The notes beneath the pieces are model-generated. The model made no database searches. It was not told where the DNA came from and saw only the letters and a program-made list of their open reading frames with translations. Both the position numbers and the translations under genes were made by a program. Positions 46,648 through 55,983 of a stretch of DNA of 64,000 nucleotides are shown here, piece by piece. The stretch is taken from positions 3,038,001 to 3,102,000 of the forward strand of contig AP014633.1 of the NCBI GenBank assembly GCA_000828835.1, read 5' to 3'. The DNA is from Thioploca ingrica. Lineage in GTDB: Bacteria > Pseudomonadota > Gammaproteobacteria > Beggiatoales > Beggiatoaceae. Numbering within the stretch: the stretch's first letter is position 1; each line of letters begins with the position of its first letter.

Positions 46648-47252
46648 GGTATTACAAATCAGTTTGGAACTGGATAACTTCGATTACGCACTAGACCGTG
46701 TTTCTTCCGTTCCCCCCTGTTGACAACGGAGGGCATACCAGCCATGCGTAACATGAGTGGATCAATTAAAAATTGATTGCTAATCACTAGCATTAACCAT
46801 TTATCTGGCATTAACCATCTATATTAATAATATTTTTTTGAATTTGCCCAATAATTCTTATTTTGTGCCCAACCAAGCTCATTGATATCAAAGAAACTAT
46901 CATCAACCAGACTATAAACGCAAAAATGCTAACATGTTGTCATTATAGCAGTCTAAAATTGATGCTATCAACTTAAAACTAAAAACAATTTTTTTTAACC
47001 AGCTTATTCTTATTAAACAGATAGCTATAAAAAGAATTCTTTTTAGATCAGTGATAATTTATTCTTGAATAGTGCTGATATCATCATAAACCAAAGACTA
47101 ACCCAATCGCATTTTAAAGTTTTAATGATTCAAAATCAAACTATTAAAAAAAGTTGTTAACTCGGTCTATTCGGACGACAACTATCATAAATAAACTTAA
47201 ACAGTGTAAAATAAATATACTTTGGCATTTTTAACGGAGAAATAATTAAGCT
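46648..47252. other. Gene-free AT-rich region
   Basis: About 600 bases between the divergent yhhQ and uppP genes. It contains AT-rich runs, short direct repeats of TTAACCAT (46790-46830) and presumably both promoters, but no gene, tRNA or clear structured RNA that I can recognise. Confidence 0.5.
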
Positions 47253-48056
47253 TTGGATATTCTACATATTGTTGTTCTTGCTGTCATACAAGGACTCACT
47301 GAGTTTTTACCTATTTCAAGTTCTGCACATTTGATCCTTATTCCTCGGTTATTGGGTTGGGAAGATCAGGGAATAGCATTTGATGTTTCATTACATATTG
47401 GTTCCCTTATCGCCGTATTAATTTATTTTAAGCCACAATTAAGTTATCTTTTGAGTAATTGGCTTAGTTCATTTAAAGATAAGAAAATTAATTCAGAAAG
47501 TCGTTTAGTTTGGGGTATTGGTATCGCCACTATTCCAGTCAGTTTAGTTGGGTTAGCTATAACTAACACGGGTGTAGATGTTTTATTAAGATCACCGCTG
47601 ATTATTGCCAGTACCACCATTATCTTTGGTTTATTACTGGGTTTAGCTGAATGGATTGGTACGCGCGAACGAAATGAATACAGCTTAACTTGGCAACAGA
47701 TTATTTTAATTGGATTAGTGCAGGCATTAGCTTTGATTCCAGGTACTTCACGTTCTGGTGTTACTATGACAGCGGCTCTACTACTCGGTTTAACCCGTAA
47801 AGCCGCGGCGCGATTTTCTTTTTTACTGTCAATTCCTGCTATTATTTTAGCTGGTGCTGATGAAACCCTATCATTAGTAATGCAAGCAAACCACTCAGTT
47901 GCTTGGTCAGATTTATTGCTTGGCGCAACTGTTTCGGCATTCAGTGCTTACTGGTGTATTCGCCTCTTTATTAACCTACTTGACCGTATTGGGATGTTCC
48001 CTTTTGTGTTTTATCGACTCGGATTGGGGATTGCTTTATTTATTTTGGTGGTTTAA
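47253..48056 (+). CDS. uppP: Undecaprenyl-diphosphatase UppP (BacA)
   Basis: 267 residues, eight or so membrane helices. It dephosphorylates undecaprenyl diphosphate so the lipid carrier can be reused for cell wall and glycan synthesis. Motifs: LAVIQGLTEFLPISSSAHLIL with the catalytic Glu/Ser (~10-30), and IPGTSRSGVTMTAALLLG (~172). The start is a TTG (47253), because the family N-terminus MDILHIVVLA begins exactly there and no ATG is near; GGAGA lies 12 bases upstream. The stop shares one base with the next ATG (TAATG). Confidence 0.93.
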   Translation: MDILHIVVLAVIQGLTEFLPISSSAHLILIPRLLGWEDQGIAFDVSLHIGSLIAVLIYFKPQLSYLLSNWLSSFKDKKINSESRLVWGIGIATIPVSLVGLAITNTGVDVLLRSPLIIASTTIIFGLLLGLAEWIGTRERNEYSLTWQQIILIGLVQALALIPGTSRSGVTMTAALLLGLTRKAAARFSFLLSIPAIILAGADETLSLVMQANHSVAWSDLLLGATVSAFSAYWCIRLFINLLDRIGMFPFVFYRLGLGIALFILVV

Positions 48057-48490
48057 TGGCAAATTTATCACCCCCTTTACGCTTAATAAAATTATGGCTC
48101 AGCTTAGGTTGGCTTTGGATTATCATGGTGATTATACTTTCACTTATCCCATCGCCACACCCGGAGAAATCGGTATTTCTATTGTTTTTTTACCTACCTT
48201 ATGGAGATAAACTAGCACTATATGGAGATAAACTAGCACACTTCATAGCCTATTTTGTGCTAATGGGTTGGTTCAGCCAAATTTATCACACCGATTACCA
48301 CCGCCGACTTTATATGATTAGTTTTTTATTATTAGGTATTTTATTGGAAATTTTACAAGGGTTAGGTGGAATTCGTTCTGCTGATTGGCAAGATGTTGTC
48401 GCCAATTTTATAGGTATTTTTCTGGCCTGGCAACTCGCTAAAACTAAGTTGGCTTATGTTTTGTTTTATCTAGAAGCAAAATATCTTTGA
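48056..48490 (+). CDS. VanZ-like family membrane protein
   Basis: 144 residues with four predicted membrane helices. The VanZ pattern is seen in DKLAHFIAYFVLMG followed by EILQGLGGIRSADWQDVVANFIG. VanZ proteins have no settled function; some affect teicoplanin resistance. It is coupled to uppP by a one-base overlap. The conserved DKLAHF motif is preceded by a seven-residue tandem copy (YGDKLALYGDKLAHF), from a 21-base duplication. Confidence 0.82.
   Translation: MANLSPPLRLIKLWLSLGWLWIIMVIILSLIPSPHPEKSVFLLFFYLPYGDKLALYGDKLAHFIAYFVLMGWFSQIYHTDYHRRLYMISFLLLGILLEILQGLGGIRSADWQDVVANFIGIFLAWQLAKTKLAYVLFYLEAKYL
48200..48241. repeat. 21-bp in-frame tandem duplication in the vanZ-like gene
   Basis: Units 48200-48220 and 48221-48241 are identical except for the last base and code for YGDKLAL/H. 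Confidence 0.85.
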
Positions 48491-48583
48491 GCCGTTCAGG
48501 AATGATATCAACTTAAAGAAATATTTCCAGCCACTCCTGTTAAAAAGTGTTTGATATCTAAATGAATTGGGAATAATGAATTT

Positions 48584-50245
48584 ATGCTGATCAAATTAAT
48601 TCATGGCACTGTTTACGATCCCATCTATTGTAAAAATGGTGTCATTGAAGATATCTTTATCCAAGATGAACGGATTGTTGCCCAACCCGACGCCAATACT
48701 AAGATAGATAAAGTTTATGATTTAACCGGGAAAGTCGTGATGGCTGGAGCGATAGATTTACATAGCCATATTAGTGGTGGACAAATTAATGTCGCACGGC
48801 TGATGTTTCCAGAAGGTTATGTTATTGACACCGATCCCAATCCACCGACTTTAAAAAGAAACGGGAATCTTTTTTTGCCCCGAGATATTGGTTACTTGTA
48901 TGCTAAAATGGGTTATACCGCTGCGATTGAACCAGCCATTTTGCCTATACAGGCTCGACAAGCTCATTTAGAAATGCAAGATATTCCTATTATTGATAAA
49001 GGGGGATATGTTGTCCTGGGTAATGATGATTTTTTGCTACGATTACTAGCAAAAGGTGCTCCGCAACCCACTATCAATGACTATGTGGGGTGGATGTTAC
49101 AAGCAACCCAGTGTATGGGTATCAAGGTCGTTAATCCTGGTGGAATTAATGCCTTTAAATTTAACCAACGTCAATTGGATTTAGATGAACCGCATAAATA
49201 CTATGGTGTCACCCCTCGCCAAATTTTACATACTTTGGCGCTAGCAGTACATCAATTGGGCATTCCTCATCCACTCCATGTTCATGGTTGCAATTTTGGT
49301 GTTCCTGGGAATGTCAAAACGACCTTGGATACCATTAATGGAATAGAAGGACTACCGATTCATTTAACTCATATCCAATTTCACAGTTATGGTACTGAGG
49401 GAAAACGTCGATTTTCTTCCGGTGCCGCTCGCTTAGCAGAAGCGATTAATCGACATATCAATATCACGGTTGATATTGGACAAATTATGTTTGGGCAAAC
49501 GGTGATTATCTCTTCGGAAGCGAGTCTTAATCCGGAGAGCTACTATCATCATCCTGAACCCAGTAAATGGATTGGAATGGATATTGAGTGTGAAGGGGGA
49601 TGTACTGCAGTTCCCTTCCAATACCGAGATAAAAATTTTGTCAATGCGTTACAATGGACTATTGGTTTGGAACTGTTTTTATTAATTAATGATCCATGGC
49701 GCGTCTTTTTAACCACTGATCATCCGAATGGTGCCGATTTTACCAGTTATCCACATTTGATTCGCTTGTTGATGGATAGAAGTTTTCGCAATGACATGTT
49801 AGCTAACCTTCACCCGGAGGTAGCCACCACGAGTATTTTAAGGAGTATTCATCGAGAATATTCTCTGTATGATATTGCTGTGTTAACTCGTGCTGGGGTT
49901 GCGCGTATTTTGGGACTACACGACCGAGGACACTTAGGCAAAGGTGCCATAGCGGATATTACCGTTTACACTCATCAAGATAATAAAGAAAACATGTTTG
50001 CTGTACCCGACTACGTGTTTAAAAACGGTGAACTCGTCGTTAGAGAAGGTAAAATCGTTAAAACCATAGCCGGAGGTACCCATGTGGTACGACCCCATTT
50101 TTATACCGGGATTGAATCCAGCTTACAAGACTACTTTACTCGGTTTCATACCACTTCATTACAAAATTTTCAGATAACCGACGATGAAATAATCAGAGCC
50201 GAACAGGGAAAGTTGTTAATGCACCCCTGTAAGAAAACGATCTAA
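48584..50245 (+). CDS. fhcA: Formylmethanofuran dehydrogenase / formyltransferase-hydrolase complex subunit A
   Basis: 553 residues. It is an amidohydrolase-fold protein: the opening LIHGTVYDP..., the metal motif GAIDLHSHISGG (H60, H62), then FGVPGNVKTTLDTI, HLTHIQFHSYGTEG and the C-terminal TTDHPNGADFTSYPHLIRLL. This pattern is specific to FmdA/FhcA. In methanogens it is part of formylmethanofuran dehydrogenase; in bacteria with tetrahydromethanopterin-linked C1 metabolism the Fhc complex releases formate. No other fhc, mch, mtdB or fae gene is in the window. It is 57 bases upstream of nifL on the same strand, so it may be co-transcribed, but a functional link is unproven. Confidence 0.88.
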   Translation: MLIKLIHGTVYDPIYCKNGVIEDIFIQDERIVAQPDANTKIDKVYDLTGKVVMAGAIDLHSHISGGQINVARLMFPEGYVIDTDPNPPTLKRNGNLFLPRDIGYLYAKMGYTAAIEPAILPIQARQAHLEMQDIPIIDKGGYVVLGNDDFLLRLLAKGAPQPTINDYVGWMLQATQCMGIKVVNPGGINAFKFNQRQLDLDEPHKYYGVTPRQILHTLALAVHQLGIPHPLHVHGCNFGVPGNVKTTLDTINGIEGLPIHLTHIQFHSYGTEGKRRFSSGAARLAEAINRHINITVDIGQIMFGQTVIISSEASLNPESYYHHPEPSKWIGMDIECEGGCTAVPFQYRDKNFVNALQWTIGLELFLLINDPWRVFLTTDHPNGADFTSYPHLIRLLMDRSFRNDMLANLHPEVATTSILRSIHREYSLYDIAVLTRAGVARILGLHDRGHLGKGAIADITVYTHQDNKENMFAVPDYVFKNGELVVREGKIVKTIAGGTHVVRPHFYTGIESSLQDYFTRFHTTSLQNFQITDDEIIRAEQGKLLMHPCKKTI

Positions 50246-50302
50246 CTAAACGATTGGTCACTCTCATCTATTAGCTATTCCTCTACTGGAGATAAACCCC
50301 AG

Positions 50303-51502
50303 ATGAATAACCAGCCTTGTTATAATACCTTAGAAGCCATAAAAATCTTCTTAACCGAACCAGCGGCTGGTGCATCTACTTACTTAATGACAACGCTAGG
50401 TAAAGCTTTGCTTGAATCAGTCATTGATGCGACGCCCGTGGTAATCGTTCTACTTGATGATGCCGGTCAAGTGATTTTAGGTAACCAAAAATATCAAAGA
50501 CTGACGACTGAGTTTGAATGTCATGAACCAGCTACCCTATTTTTAGCGGTTATTAAAGAAAATTGGGGAGAACAGTGGCTGCATTTGCGCCAACAGCAGG
50601 GCTATTTTAGCGATCAAGAAATCCGTATCGATCCGGGTGGTTATCATTACCCACGCTGGTTTATTTGTTCGGGAACTTGGTTTCGAGAAACGGATACGAT
50701 GGATAAACCTTATTATTTATTACTGGTTGCTAATGATGTCACTTTACTCAAACGTCAGCAGGAAGAAATCCGTCTCAATGCGTTACGTGCTTTGTTAGCT
50801 GAAGAAGAACTCACGGAAGGTCTACGTGAAACTCTGGCTGGTGCTATTCACCAATTAGAAGCACCGATGAATCTCATGGGAGCCGCACTGAATCGACTCC
50901 AGCGGCGCGCAGAAATGAGTGGTACTGAAGATTCCTTATGTTTGGTCTTACAAGAAACTCTAGCAAACAGTCATGAAGCGCTTAACCATTTACGTCAAGG
51001 CATGTCTTTTCCAGAGAGTCAAAAAGAAATGGCAACGCCAGTAAATTTAAATGAACTCATTCATGAAGTACTGACTATTTTTACCTACCGTTTTTTGGCG
51101 GAAGGCATTGTGATTGATTGGCGACCCGCCTTGGTATTACCTTCACTATTAGGACATGCTAAACGCTTACGGAACATGTTTAAACAACTGATTGATAATG
51201 CCATTGCGGCGATGAAGAATAATCGGCAACAGCGCGAATTACACATTTTAACCCGCAGTGATGCCGAAATAATTACCGTTACCCTAGAAGATACCGGCTC
51301 TGGAATTGCTGAGGAATTACGTCTTAAAGTGTTTGAACCTTTCTTTACAACTAAACAGGCCGAAAAACGCACCGGGATGGGACTGACCACGGTTCAAGAA
51401 GTCGTTAATTTACACGCCGGGACGATCTACATTGATCCGGATTATACCTCTGGTAGTCGTTTCATTTTACACTTTCCCCTGGCTCATTATCGAGACAATT
51501 AG
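50303..51502 (+). CDS. nifL: Nitrogen fixation regulator NifL, short form lacking the FAD PAS domain
   Basis: 399 residues. One PAS domain (~35-150) matches PAS2 of Azotobacter NifL ([20 protein letters not shown]). The H domain follows with [17 protein letters not shown] and [12 protein letters not shown] (His183), then the GHKL ATPase part (DNAIAAM, DTGSGI at 330-335, [14 protein letters not shown] at 356-361). Classical NifL has about 520 residues with an N-terminal FAD-binding PAS1 that senses redox state. PAS1 is absent, and nothing in the 57 bases upstream could encode it. NifL binds and inhibits NifA. nifA starts 20 bases later. Confidence 0.86.
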   Translation: MNNQPCYNTLEAIKIFLTEPAAGASTYLMTTLGKALLESVIDATPVVIVLLDDAGQVILGNQKYQRLTTEFECHEPATLFLAVIKENWGEQWLHLRQQQGYFSDQEIRIDPGGYHYPRWFICSGTWFRETDTMDKPYYLLLVANDVTLLKRQQEEIRLNALRALLAEEELTEGLRETLAGAIHQLEAPMNLMGAALNRLQRRAEMSGTEDSLCLVLQETLANSHEALNHLRQGMSFPESQKEMATPVNLNELIHEVLTIFTYRFLAEGIVIDWRPALVLPSLLGHAKRLRNMFKQLIDNAIAAMKNNRQQRELHILTRSDAEIITVTLEDTGSGIAEELRLKVFEPFFTTKQAEKRTGMGLTTVQEVVNLHAGTIYIDPDYTSGSRFILHFPLAHYRDN

Positions 51503-51522
51503 TTACCTTAATCATTGAAGTT

Positions 51523-53055
51523 ATGACTGTTACCAATCGTTCCCTGCTCATTGAAACTCAATTAGCCGCACTGTTTCGCGTGGGACAAATCTTAAATCAT
51601 TCCCTGAATTTGCAGGAAACACTACAAGGAGTATTACAGGTTTTACATGATCATACTTGTATGCAGCATGGTATGGTAACTTTACGTGACGAAGCCGGCA
51701 CCTTTTCAATTAGTGCTATCTATGCCGGTAATAAATCGATTCCGCTAACCGTTCGTTATCGTCCTGGCGAAGGCATTATTGGTAAAATTCTACAAGAAGG
51801 TCAGTCACTCGTCATCGAGCGAATTGCCGACGAACCCCGTTTTCTCGACCGTTTAGGACTTTACGATCCGCAATTGCCTTTCATTGGTGTTCCGATTCAT
51901 GTGATTGAGGAAGATAAACCGATTGGCGTGTTGATAGCACAACCGAATACCAACGATGGATTGCTTACTGAACGCATTCGTTTCATGGAAATGGTAGCCC
52001 AACTGATTGCGCAAAGCGTGCGTTTAGCTAAAGAAATTGAACGTGAGCGGCGTGATCTCACTGATGAACGCGATCGTCTCCGTCGTGCCGTGCGCGGAAA
52101 TTATGGTTTTGATAACATTATTGGTCATACCTCAGCCATGCAAAGGGTATTTGAATTGGTACGACAAGTCGCTAAATGGAATACCACGGTGTTAATTCGA
52201 GGTGAATCAGGTACTGGTAAAGAACTCATTGCCAATGCAATCCACTATAACTCTCCACGTCATCATAATGAATTTATTAAAGTTAATTGTGCAGCGATCC
52301 CAGAAAGTCTATTAGAATCAGAACTATTTGGGCACGAAAAAGGCGCGTTTAGTGGCGCCATCAATCAACATAAAGGCCGCTTTGAACGCGCGAATAAAGG
52401 CACCTTATTTTTAGATGAAATTGGTGATATCTCACCAACCTTCCAAGCCAAATTGTTACGGGTACTTCAAGAAGGTGAATTTGAAAGGGTGGGTGGTAGC
52501 CGCACATTAAAAGTGGATGTCCGCATTATTACGGCAACCCATGTTGATTTAGAAAGTAGGGTAGAACAAGGCGAGTTTCGAGAAGATTTGTATTATCGCC
52601 TCAATGTGATGCCAATTTCACTACCCGCATTACGTGAACGTCCCGAAGATATTCCCGAATTAGCGCAATTTCTGCTAGATAAAGTTGCCAAAAAACAAGG
52701 CCGTCATTTAGAACTCACTGATAGTGCGATTCGGTTACTAATGCAGCATAGTTGGCCAGGTAATGTGCGCGAATTAGAAAATTGTTTAGAACGAGCGGCG
52801 ATTCTAGGTGAAGGAGAACGGCTCGATCGGGCGGTTATCAACCTAGCCGGTCTTAAAGAAGAAATTCCGCTACCCCGTAATCCGCCAGCCAAAGTGGATT
52901 TACAGGATCCCAAACTCGATGAACGCGAACGGGTTATCGCCGCCTTAGAACAAGCCGGCTGGGTACAAGCTAAAGCCGCACGACTACTCGATATGACTCC
53001 ACGGCAAATTGCTTATCGAATTCAAACGCTTAACATTAAAATGCGTAATATTTGA
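51523..53055 (+). CDS. nifA: Nif-specific sigma54 activator NifA
   Basis: 510 residues. A GAF domain (~20-170), AAA+ domain with Walker A GESGTGKE (227-234), the sigma54-contact loop GAFSGA (274-279, usually GAFTGA) and Walker [11 protein letters not shown] (293-302), then a Fis-type helix-turn-helix ending [17 protein letters not shown], typical of NifA. The linker between AAA+ and HTH lacks the Cys motif of oxygen-sensitive NifA, which fits control by NifL. It activates nif promoters at TGT-N10-ACA sites; one such site lies upstream of rnfA at 63895-63910. Confidence 0.93.
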   Translation: MTVTNRSLLIETQLAALFRVGQILNHSLNLQETLQGVLQVLHDHTCMQHGMVTLRDEAGTFSISAIYAGNKSIPLTVRYRPGEGIIGKILQEGQSLVIERIADEPRFLDRLGLYDPQLPFIGVPIHVIEEDKPIGVLIAQPNTNDGLLTERIRFMEMVAQLIAQSVRLAKEIERERRDLTDERDRLRRAVRGNYGFDNIIGHTSAMQRVFELVRQVAKWNTTVLIRGESGTGKELIANAIHYNSPRHHNEFIKVNCAAIPESLLESELFGHEKGAFSGAINQHKGRFERANKGTLFLDEIGDISPTFQAKLLRVLQEGEFERVGGSRTLKVDVRIITATHVDLESRVEQGEFREDLYYRLNVMPISLPALRERPEDIPELAQFLLDKVAKKQGRHLELTDSAIRLLMQHSWPGNVRELENCLERAAILGEGERLDRAVINLAGLKEEIPLPRNPPAKVDLQDPKLDERERVIAALEQAGWVQAKAARLLDMTPRQIAYRIQTLNIKMRNI

Positions 53056-53175
53056 TGGCGATTGATTAACTTTGGTTATACATTTTTAGAGTTATGCTTT
53101 ATTTATTAGCCCAACAGTAGGGTTTGTATTAGAATGATTCGTTTCTTTTCTAACAATTAACTATTAGGTCATATT

Positions 53176-54279
53176 ATGGTGGATTTATTAAATAATATTA
53201 TTGAGTTAGACAATGAAATAGCGAAAGCTAGGAATAACTTATCTACAGATAGATTAGACATGTCATTTGGTGAAATTGTGAGTATGTATGAACGAGAAGA
53301 ACTTATTATTGATCCTAACTTTCAGCGATTATTTCGATGGGGTGATGATCAGCAAACAAAATTTATAGAATCCCTGGTGTTAGGTATTCCGGTCCCGCCT
53401 CTATTTGTAGCTGAAATTAAGGAAGGAACAGAGGCTGGAAAGTGGGAACTTATAGATGGTCTACAAAGGGTTTCTACTGTGCTGTCTTTCTTTGGTGTGC
53501 TGAGAAGTTTACCTGATAAAAATAATTGGGCTTTAGGAGAAGGGGGGTTAGTAAAACAATGGAGAGACTATAGATTTACTGATTTAGCTCTAAAGTATCA
53601 ACTGAATATTCGACGGGCAGTTTGCAGAATTGAGATTATCAAATGGAGTAGCGGTGTTGATATGAGGTATGAACTTTTCACTAGACTAAATACGCTCGGT
53701 ACGCCATTATCCGACCAGGAGTTAAGAAACTGCATTTTCAGACCGAAGTCTAATAAATTTAATGACCTTTTAAGGAAACTAGCTAATCAAGAAAAGTTTA
53801 TAGAATTGATCGAGCCGACTGAAGGACAACAAGAACAACTCTATCTTGAGGAATTAGTATTACGCTTTTTTGCTCTTTATGATGCAGCTAAAAATGTAGA
53901 AGGCAGTGATGAAAAAATCAAAGAAAATATTTCTTCCTATATGAGTAGCTATATGAAGATGATTACTGAAAACGACAGTTTCGATTATGAATTAGAAAGT
54001 TTGTTCACTAGAATAATCGATTTGCTTGTGCCTTTAGGACGAGATGTGTTTAGAGGAGGAAAAGAGATAGCTAGGGGACCTTTCTCGCCAAGTAGTTACG
54101 ATATTGTCATGGTCGGTATTGCTTTAAATATAGATAATTATGAGAAAATGTCTGCTGATAAAATCAAGAACAAATTAGAAATAGCGAAACGAGATGAACG
54201 CTCTAAAAAATTAGTGAATAGTCGGCAACGAGTTGCTCAACGTATTGAGTTTATAAGAAATATTTTTGGTACCCAATGA
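53176..54279 (+). CDS. DUF262 (GmrSD-like) protein of a two-gene module
   Basis: 367 residues. The DUF262 fold is shown by IDPNFQRLFRW (45-55) and LIDGLQR (92-98), a ParB-like nucleotide-binding/nuclease core. The C-terminal part is helical. DUF262 proteins occur in phage-defence systems (GmrSD, BrxU and others) and in HEPN-associated pairs. It overlaps the next gene by four bases (ATGA), so the two are translated together. The pair lies between nifLA and the rnf operon, where it breaks an arrangement often contiguous in Azotobacter-type genomes. Confidence 0.8.
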   Translation: MVDLLNNIIELDNEIAKARNNLSTDRLDMSFGEIVSMYEREELIIDPNFQRLFRWGDDQQTKFIESLVLGIPVPPLFVAEIKEGTEAGKWELIDGLQRVSTVLSFFGVLRSLPDKNNWALGEGGLVKQWRDYRFTDLALKYQLNIRRAVCRIEIIKWSSGVDMRYELFTRLNTLGTPLSDQELRNCIFRPKSNKFNDLLRKLANQEKFIELIEPTEGQQEQLYLEELVLRFFALYDAAKNVEGSDEKIKENISSYMSSYMKMITENDSFDYELESLFTRIIDLLVPLGRDVFRGGKEIARGPFSPSSYDIVMVGIALNIDNYEKMSADKIKNKLEIAKRDERSKKLVNSRQRVAQRIEFIRNIFGTQ

Positions 54280-54905
54280 TTGCTTTAGAGGAAAAAATCC
54301 TTGAGGATATCAAATGGCGGATCGATGAAATATCTATTATCAAGATTGTTGTATTACGTACTACTCTTTCAGAACAACAAAAACAAATTTTACGAAGATA
54401 CACTATTCCCGCATTTTATTCCTTGTGGGAAGGATATGTAAAAGATGCTTTGAGGACTTATATTGAAGAAATCAATTCTTTACAATTAACTACCGACCAA
54501 ATCTCTTCCCGAATATTAGCCCATTTTGTTGATACCAAATACTTGAAAAACCTTTCCACAGATTTTAACAAACGTGAACCACTCATCTCTGATCTATTAC
54601 AAGCACTAAAAAAACCAGTTATGTTGCCTATTGAGTTGCCAACTGAGTCAAATATTAATTTGAAAGTGCTCAATACTATCTTATCGAGATTAAACCTACA
54701 AACATTAGATAATGATCGGTTTAAAAAAAGACTTGATGATTTCTTAAACTTTAGGAATAGAATCAGTCATGGAGACATGAAAATACCTATCGATCAAACT
54801 CATATTGATAAATTTTCTTTGCTGGTAATAGAGTTGATGGACGAAATACTTTTAAAAATCAGTGAAGGGTATAAGCTAAAAACATACTTATCGTCAAACA
54901 GTTAA
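54276..54905 (+). CDS. HEPN-like nuclease of the MAE_28990/MAE_18760 type
   Basis: 209 residues, all helical. The HEPN active-site motif R-x4-H is present as RNRISHG (R160-H165). An N-terminal YSLWEGYVKDAL segment is typical of this HEPN group. HEPN proteins are often RNases in toxin-antitoxin and abortive-infection systems. The four-base overlap with the DUF262 gene suggests one module in which DUF262 controls or triggers the HEPN RNase; this is inference. Its stop is 12 bases from the stop of the convergent AbrB-like gene. Confidence 0.76.
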   Translation: MIALEEKILEDIKWRIDEISIIKIVVLRTTLSEQQKQILRRYTIPAFYSLWEGYVKDALRTYIEEINSLQLTTDQISSRILAHFVDTKYLKNLSTDFNKREPLISDLLQALKKPVMLPIELPTESNINLKVLNTILSRLNLQTLDNDRFKKRLDDFLNFRNRISHGDMKIPIDQTHIDKFSLLVIELMDEILLKISEGYKLKTYLSSNS

Positions 54906-54917
54906 AAAAATATAACT

Positions 54918-55283
54918 TCATTGTTCATGAACTTCTGCTCTATTAAAGCAAAAAGTTTCCGTGTTTAAACGAGGAGGAAGCAATTGGCGTTTAGCTGGTT
55001 GGCTAATGATTTGACGCAATTCATTCATGATATCATCATAATTTTTAAAAGCTTCTTCTTCACGCCGCTCAGCAATGAATTCATCAACCAAGTTATGACG
55101 TTGTGGTTTGTAGCTACGTGCCAGCAGTTGAGCAGGGTGCGCAGTGGAACAGACTGTTTGAACAATCACTTGATTTTGAGCAATCGTAAAACTTAACTGA
55201 CTGCCCACCTGGAGATGTAAAAAATAGCGTATTTCTTCGGGAAGTTCGATTTTGCCATCCGGTAAAAGTGTCGCAATACTCAT
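54918..55283 (-). CDS. AbrB/SpoVT-type small DNA-binding protein (antitoxin-like)
   Basis: 121 residues. The N-terminal ~45 residues read as an AbrB swapped-hairpin domain (LLPDGKIELPEEIRYFLHLQVGSQL). The tail (LVDEFIAERREEEA) resembles antitoxins that pair with PIN toxins. No PIN gene follows; the next gene is the convergent HEPN gene. It overlaps the upstream XRE gene by four bases, so the two form a unit that probably regulates itself. Confidence 0.65.
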   Translation of the reverse strand: MSIATLLPDGKIELPEEIRYFLHLQVGSQLSFTIAQNQVIVQTVCSTAHPAQLLARSYKPQRHNLVDEFIAERREEEAFKNYDDIMNELRQIISQPAKRQLLPPRLNTETFCFNRAEVHEQ

Positions 55284-55675
55284 GGTAATTTTCCCTCCGG
55301 TTTTAATAAATTAACCATTGCTCTCAAATCAGCATTTTGTTGTTTTAGGTATTCAATTTCTTTATCTTTTTGTTCGAGTAGTAGGCGGGATTTTTCCAAT
55401 TCATGTTGTAATTCAATTAACTGTTCAGACGGAGAATTGTTGTACCAATTGTTAAAGTCCATCCCAACATTAAGAATACTTTTCTCGCTCACCAATTCTC
55501 CTAACTCTACGCCAAAAATTTTTGCAATTTGCTCCAATCGATTCAAATTAGGGCGTGTTTCCCCCCGTTCAATACAACCATAAGCATTTAAGGACATGTG
55601 CAACTTCTCAGCAGCCTCTTCCTGAGACCACCCTTTAACTGTTCGCATCAGTTTAATCCTCTCATGGAGTTTCAT
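55280..55675 (-). CDS. XRE-family helix-turn-helix regulator with coiled-coil tail
   Basis: 131 residues from the ATG at 55675 (a TTG at 55705 would add ten). The HTH_3 domain (~1-62) has WSQEEAAEKLHMSLNAYGCIERGE. The C-terminal half (~85-125) is a coiled coil (ELEKSRLLLEQKDKEIEYLKQQ) likely used to form dimers. It is coupled to the AbrB-like gene. The pair faces the DUF262-HEPN pair, so it may control that module, or be an independent antitoxin-like unit. Confidence 0.78.
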   Translation of the reverse strand: MKLHERIKLMRTVKGWSQEEAAEKLHMSLNAYGCIERGETRPNLNRLEQIAKIFGVELGELVSEKSILNVGMDFNNWYNNSPSEQLIELQHELEKSRLLLEQKDKEIEYLKQQNADLRAMVNLLKPEGKLP

Positions 55676-55983
55676 AAATACACTGTAAATTGGGTGAAAT
55701 ACCAAACGGTGAAGGGTAGATAGATTTATGAATTTTTATGATAGTGACACCTGATTCTTTGATTCAATTATTGAATTATACACTGGATTGATCGAAGTAT
55801 CTAAACAAAAGCCGGAAATTTTTGTTTTATAAATCTACATAATTAGGAATTATAATATGTTAGCACAAAATATGGATATTAAGTTTATATCTTGTTATCA
55901 AACTGAGCTTGGAAATATCTAGCTTGAGGTTTCACTTTATGAGGGAAAAAGCTAAGGTTAACGTTTAAAATAGAAATTAGATT

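Noticed and set aside
46648-47252. preQ1 riboswitch for yhhQ
   Set aside because: No short C-rich hairpin with an A-rich tail close to the start could be recognised.
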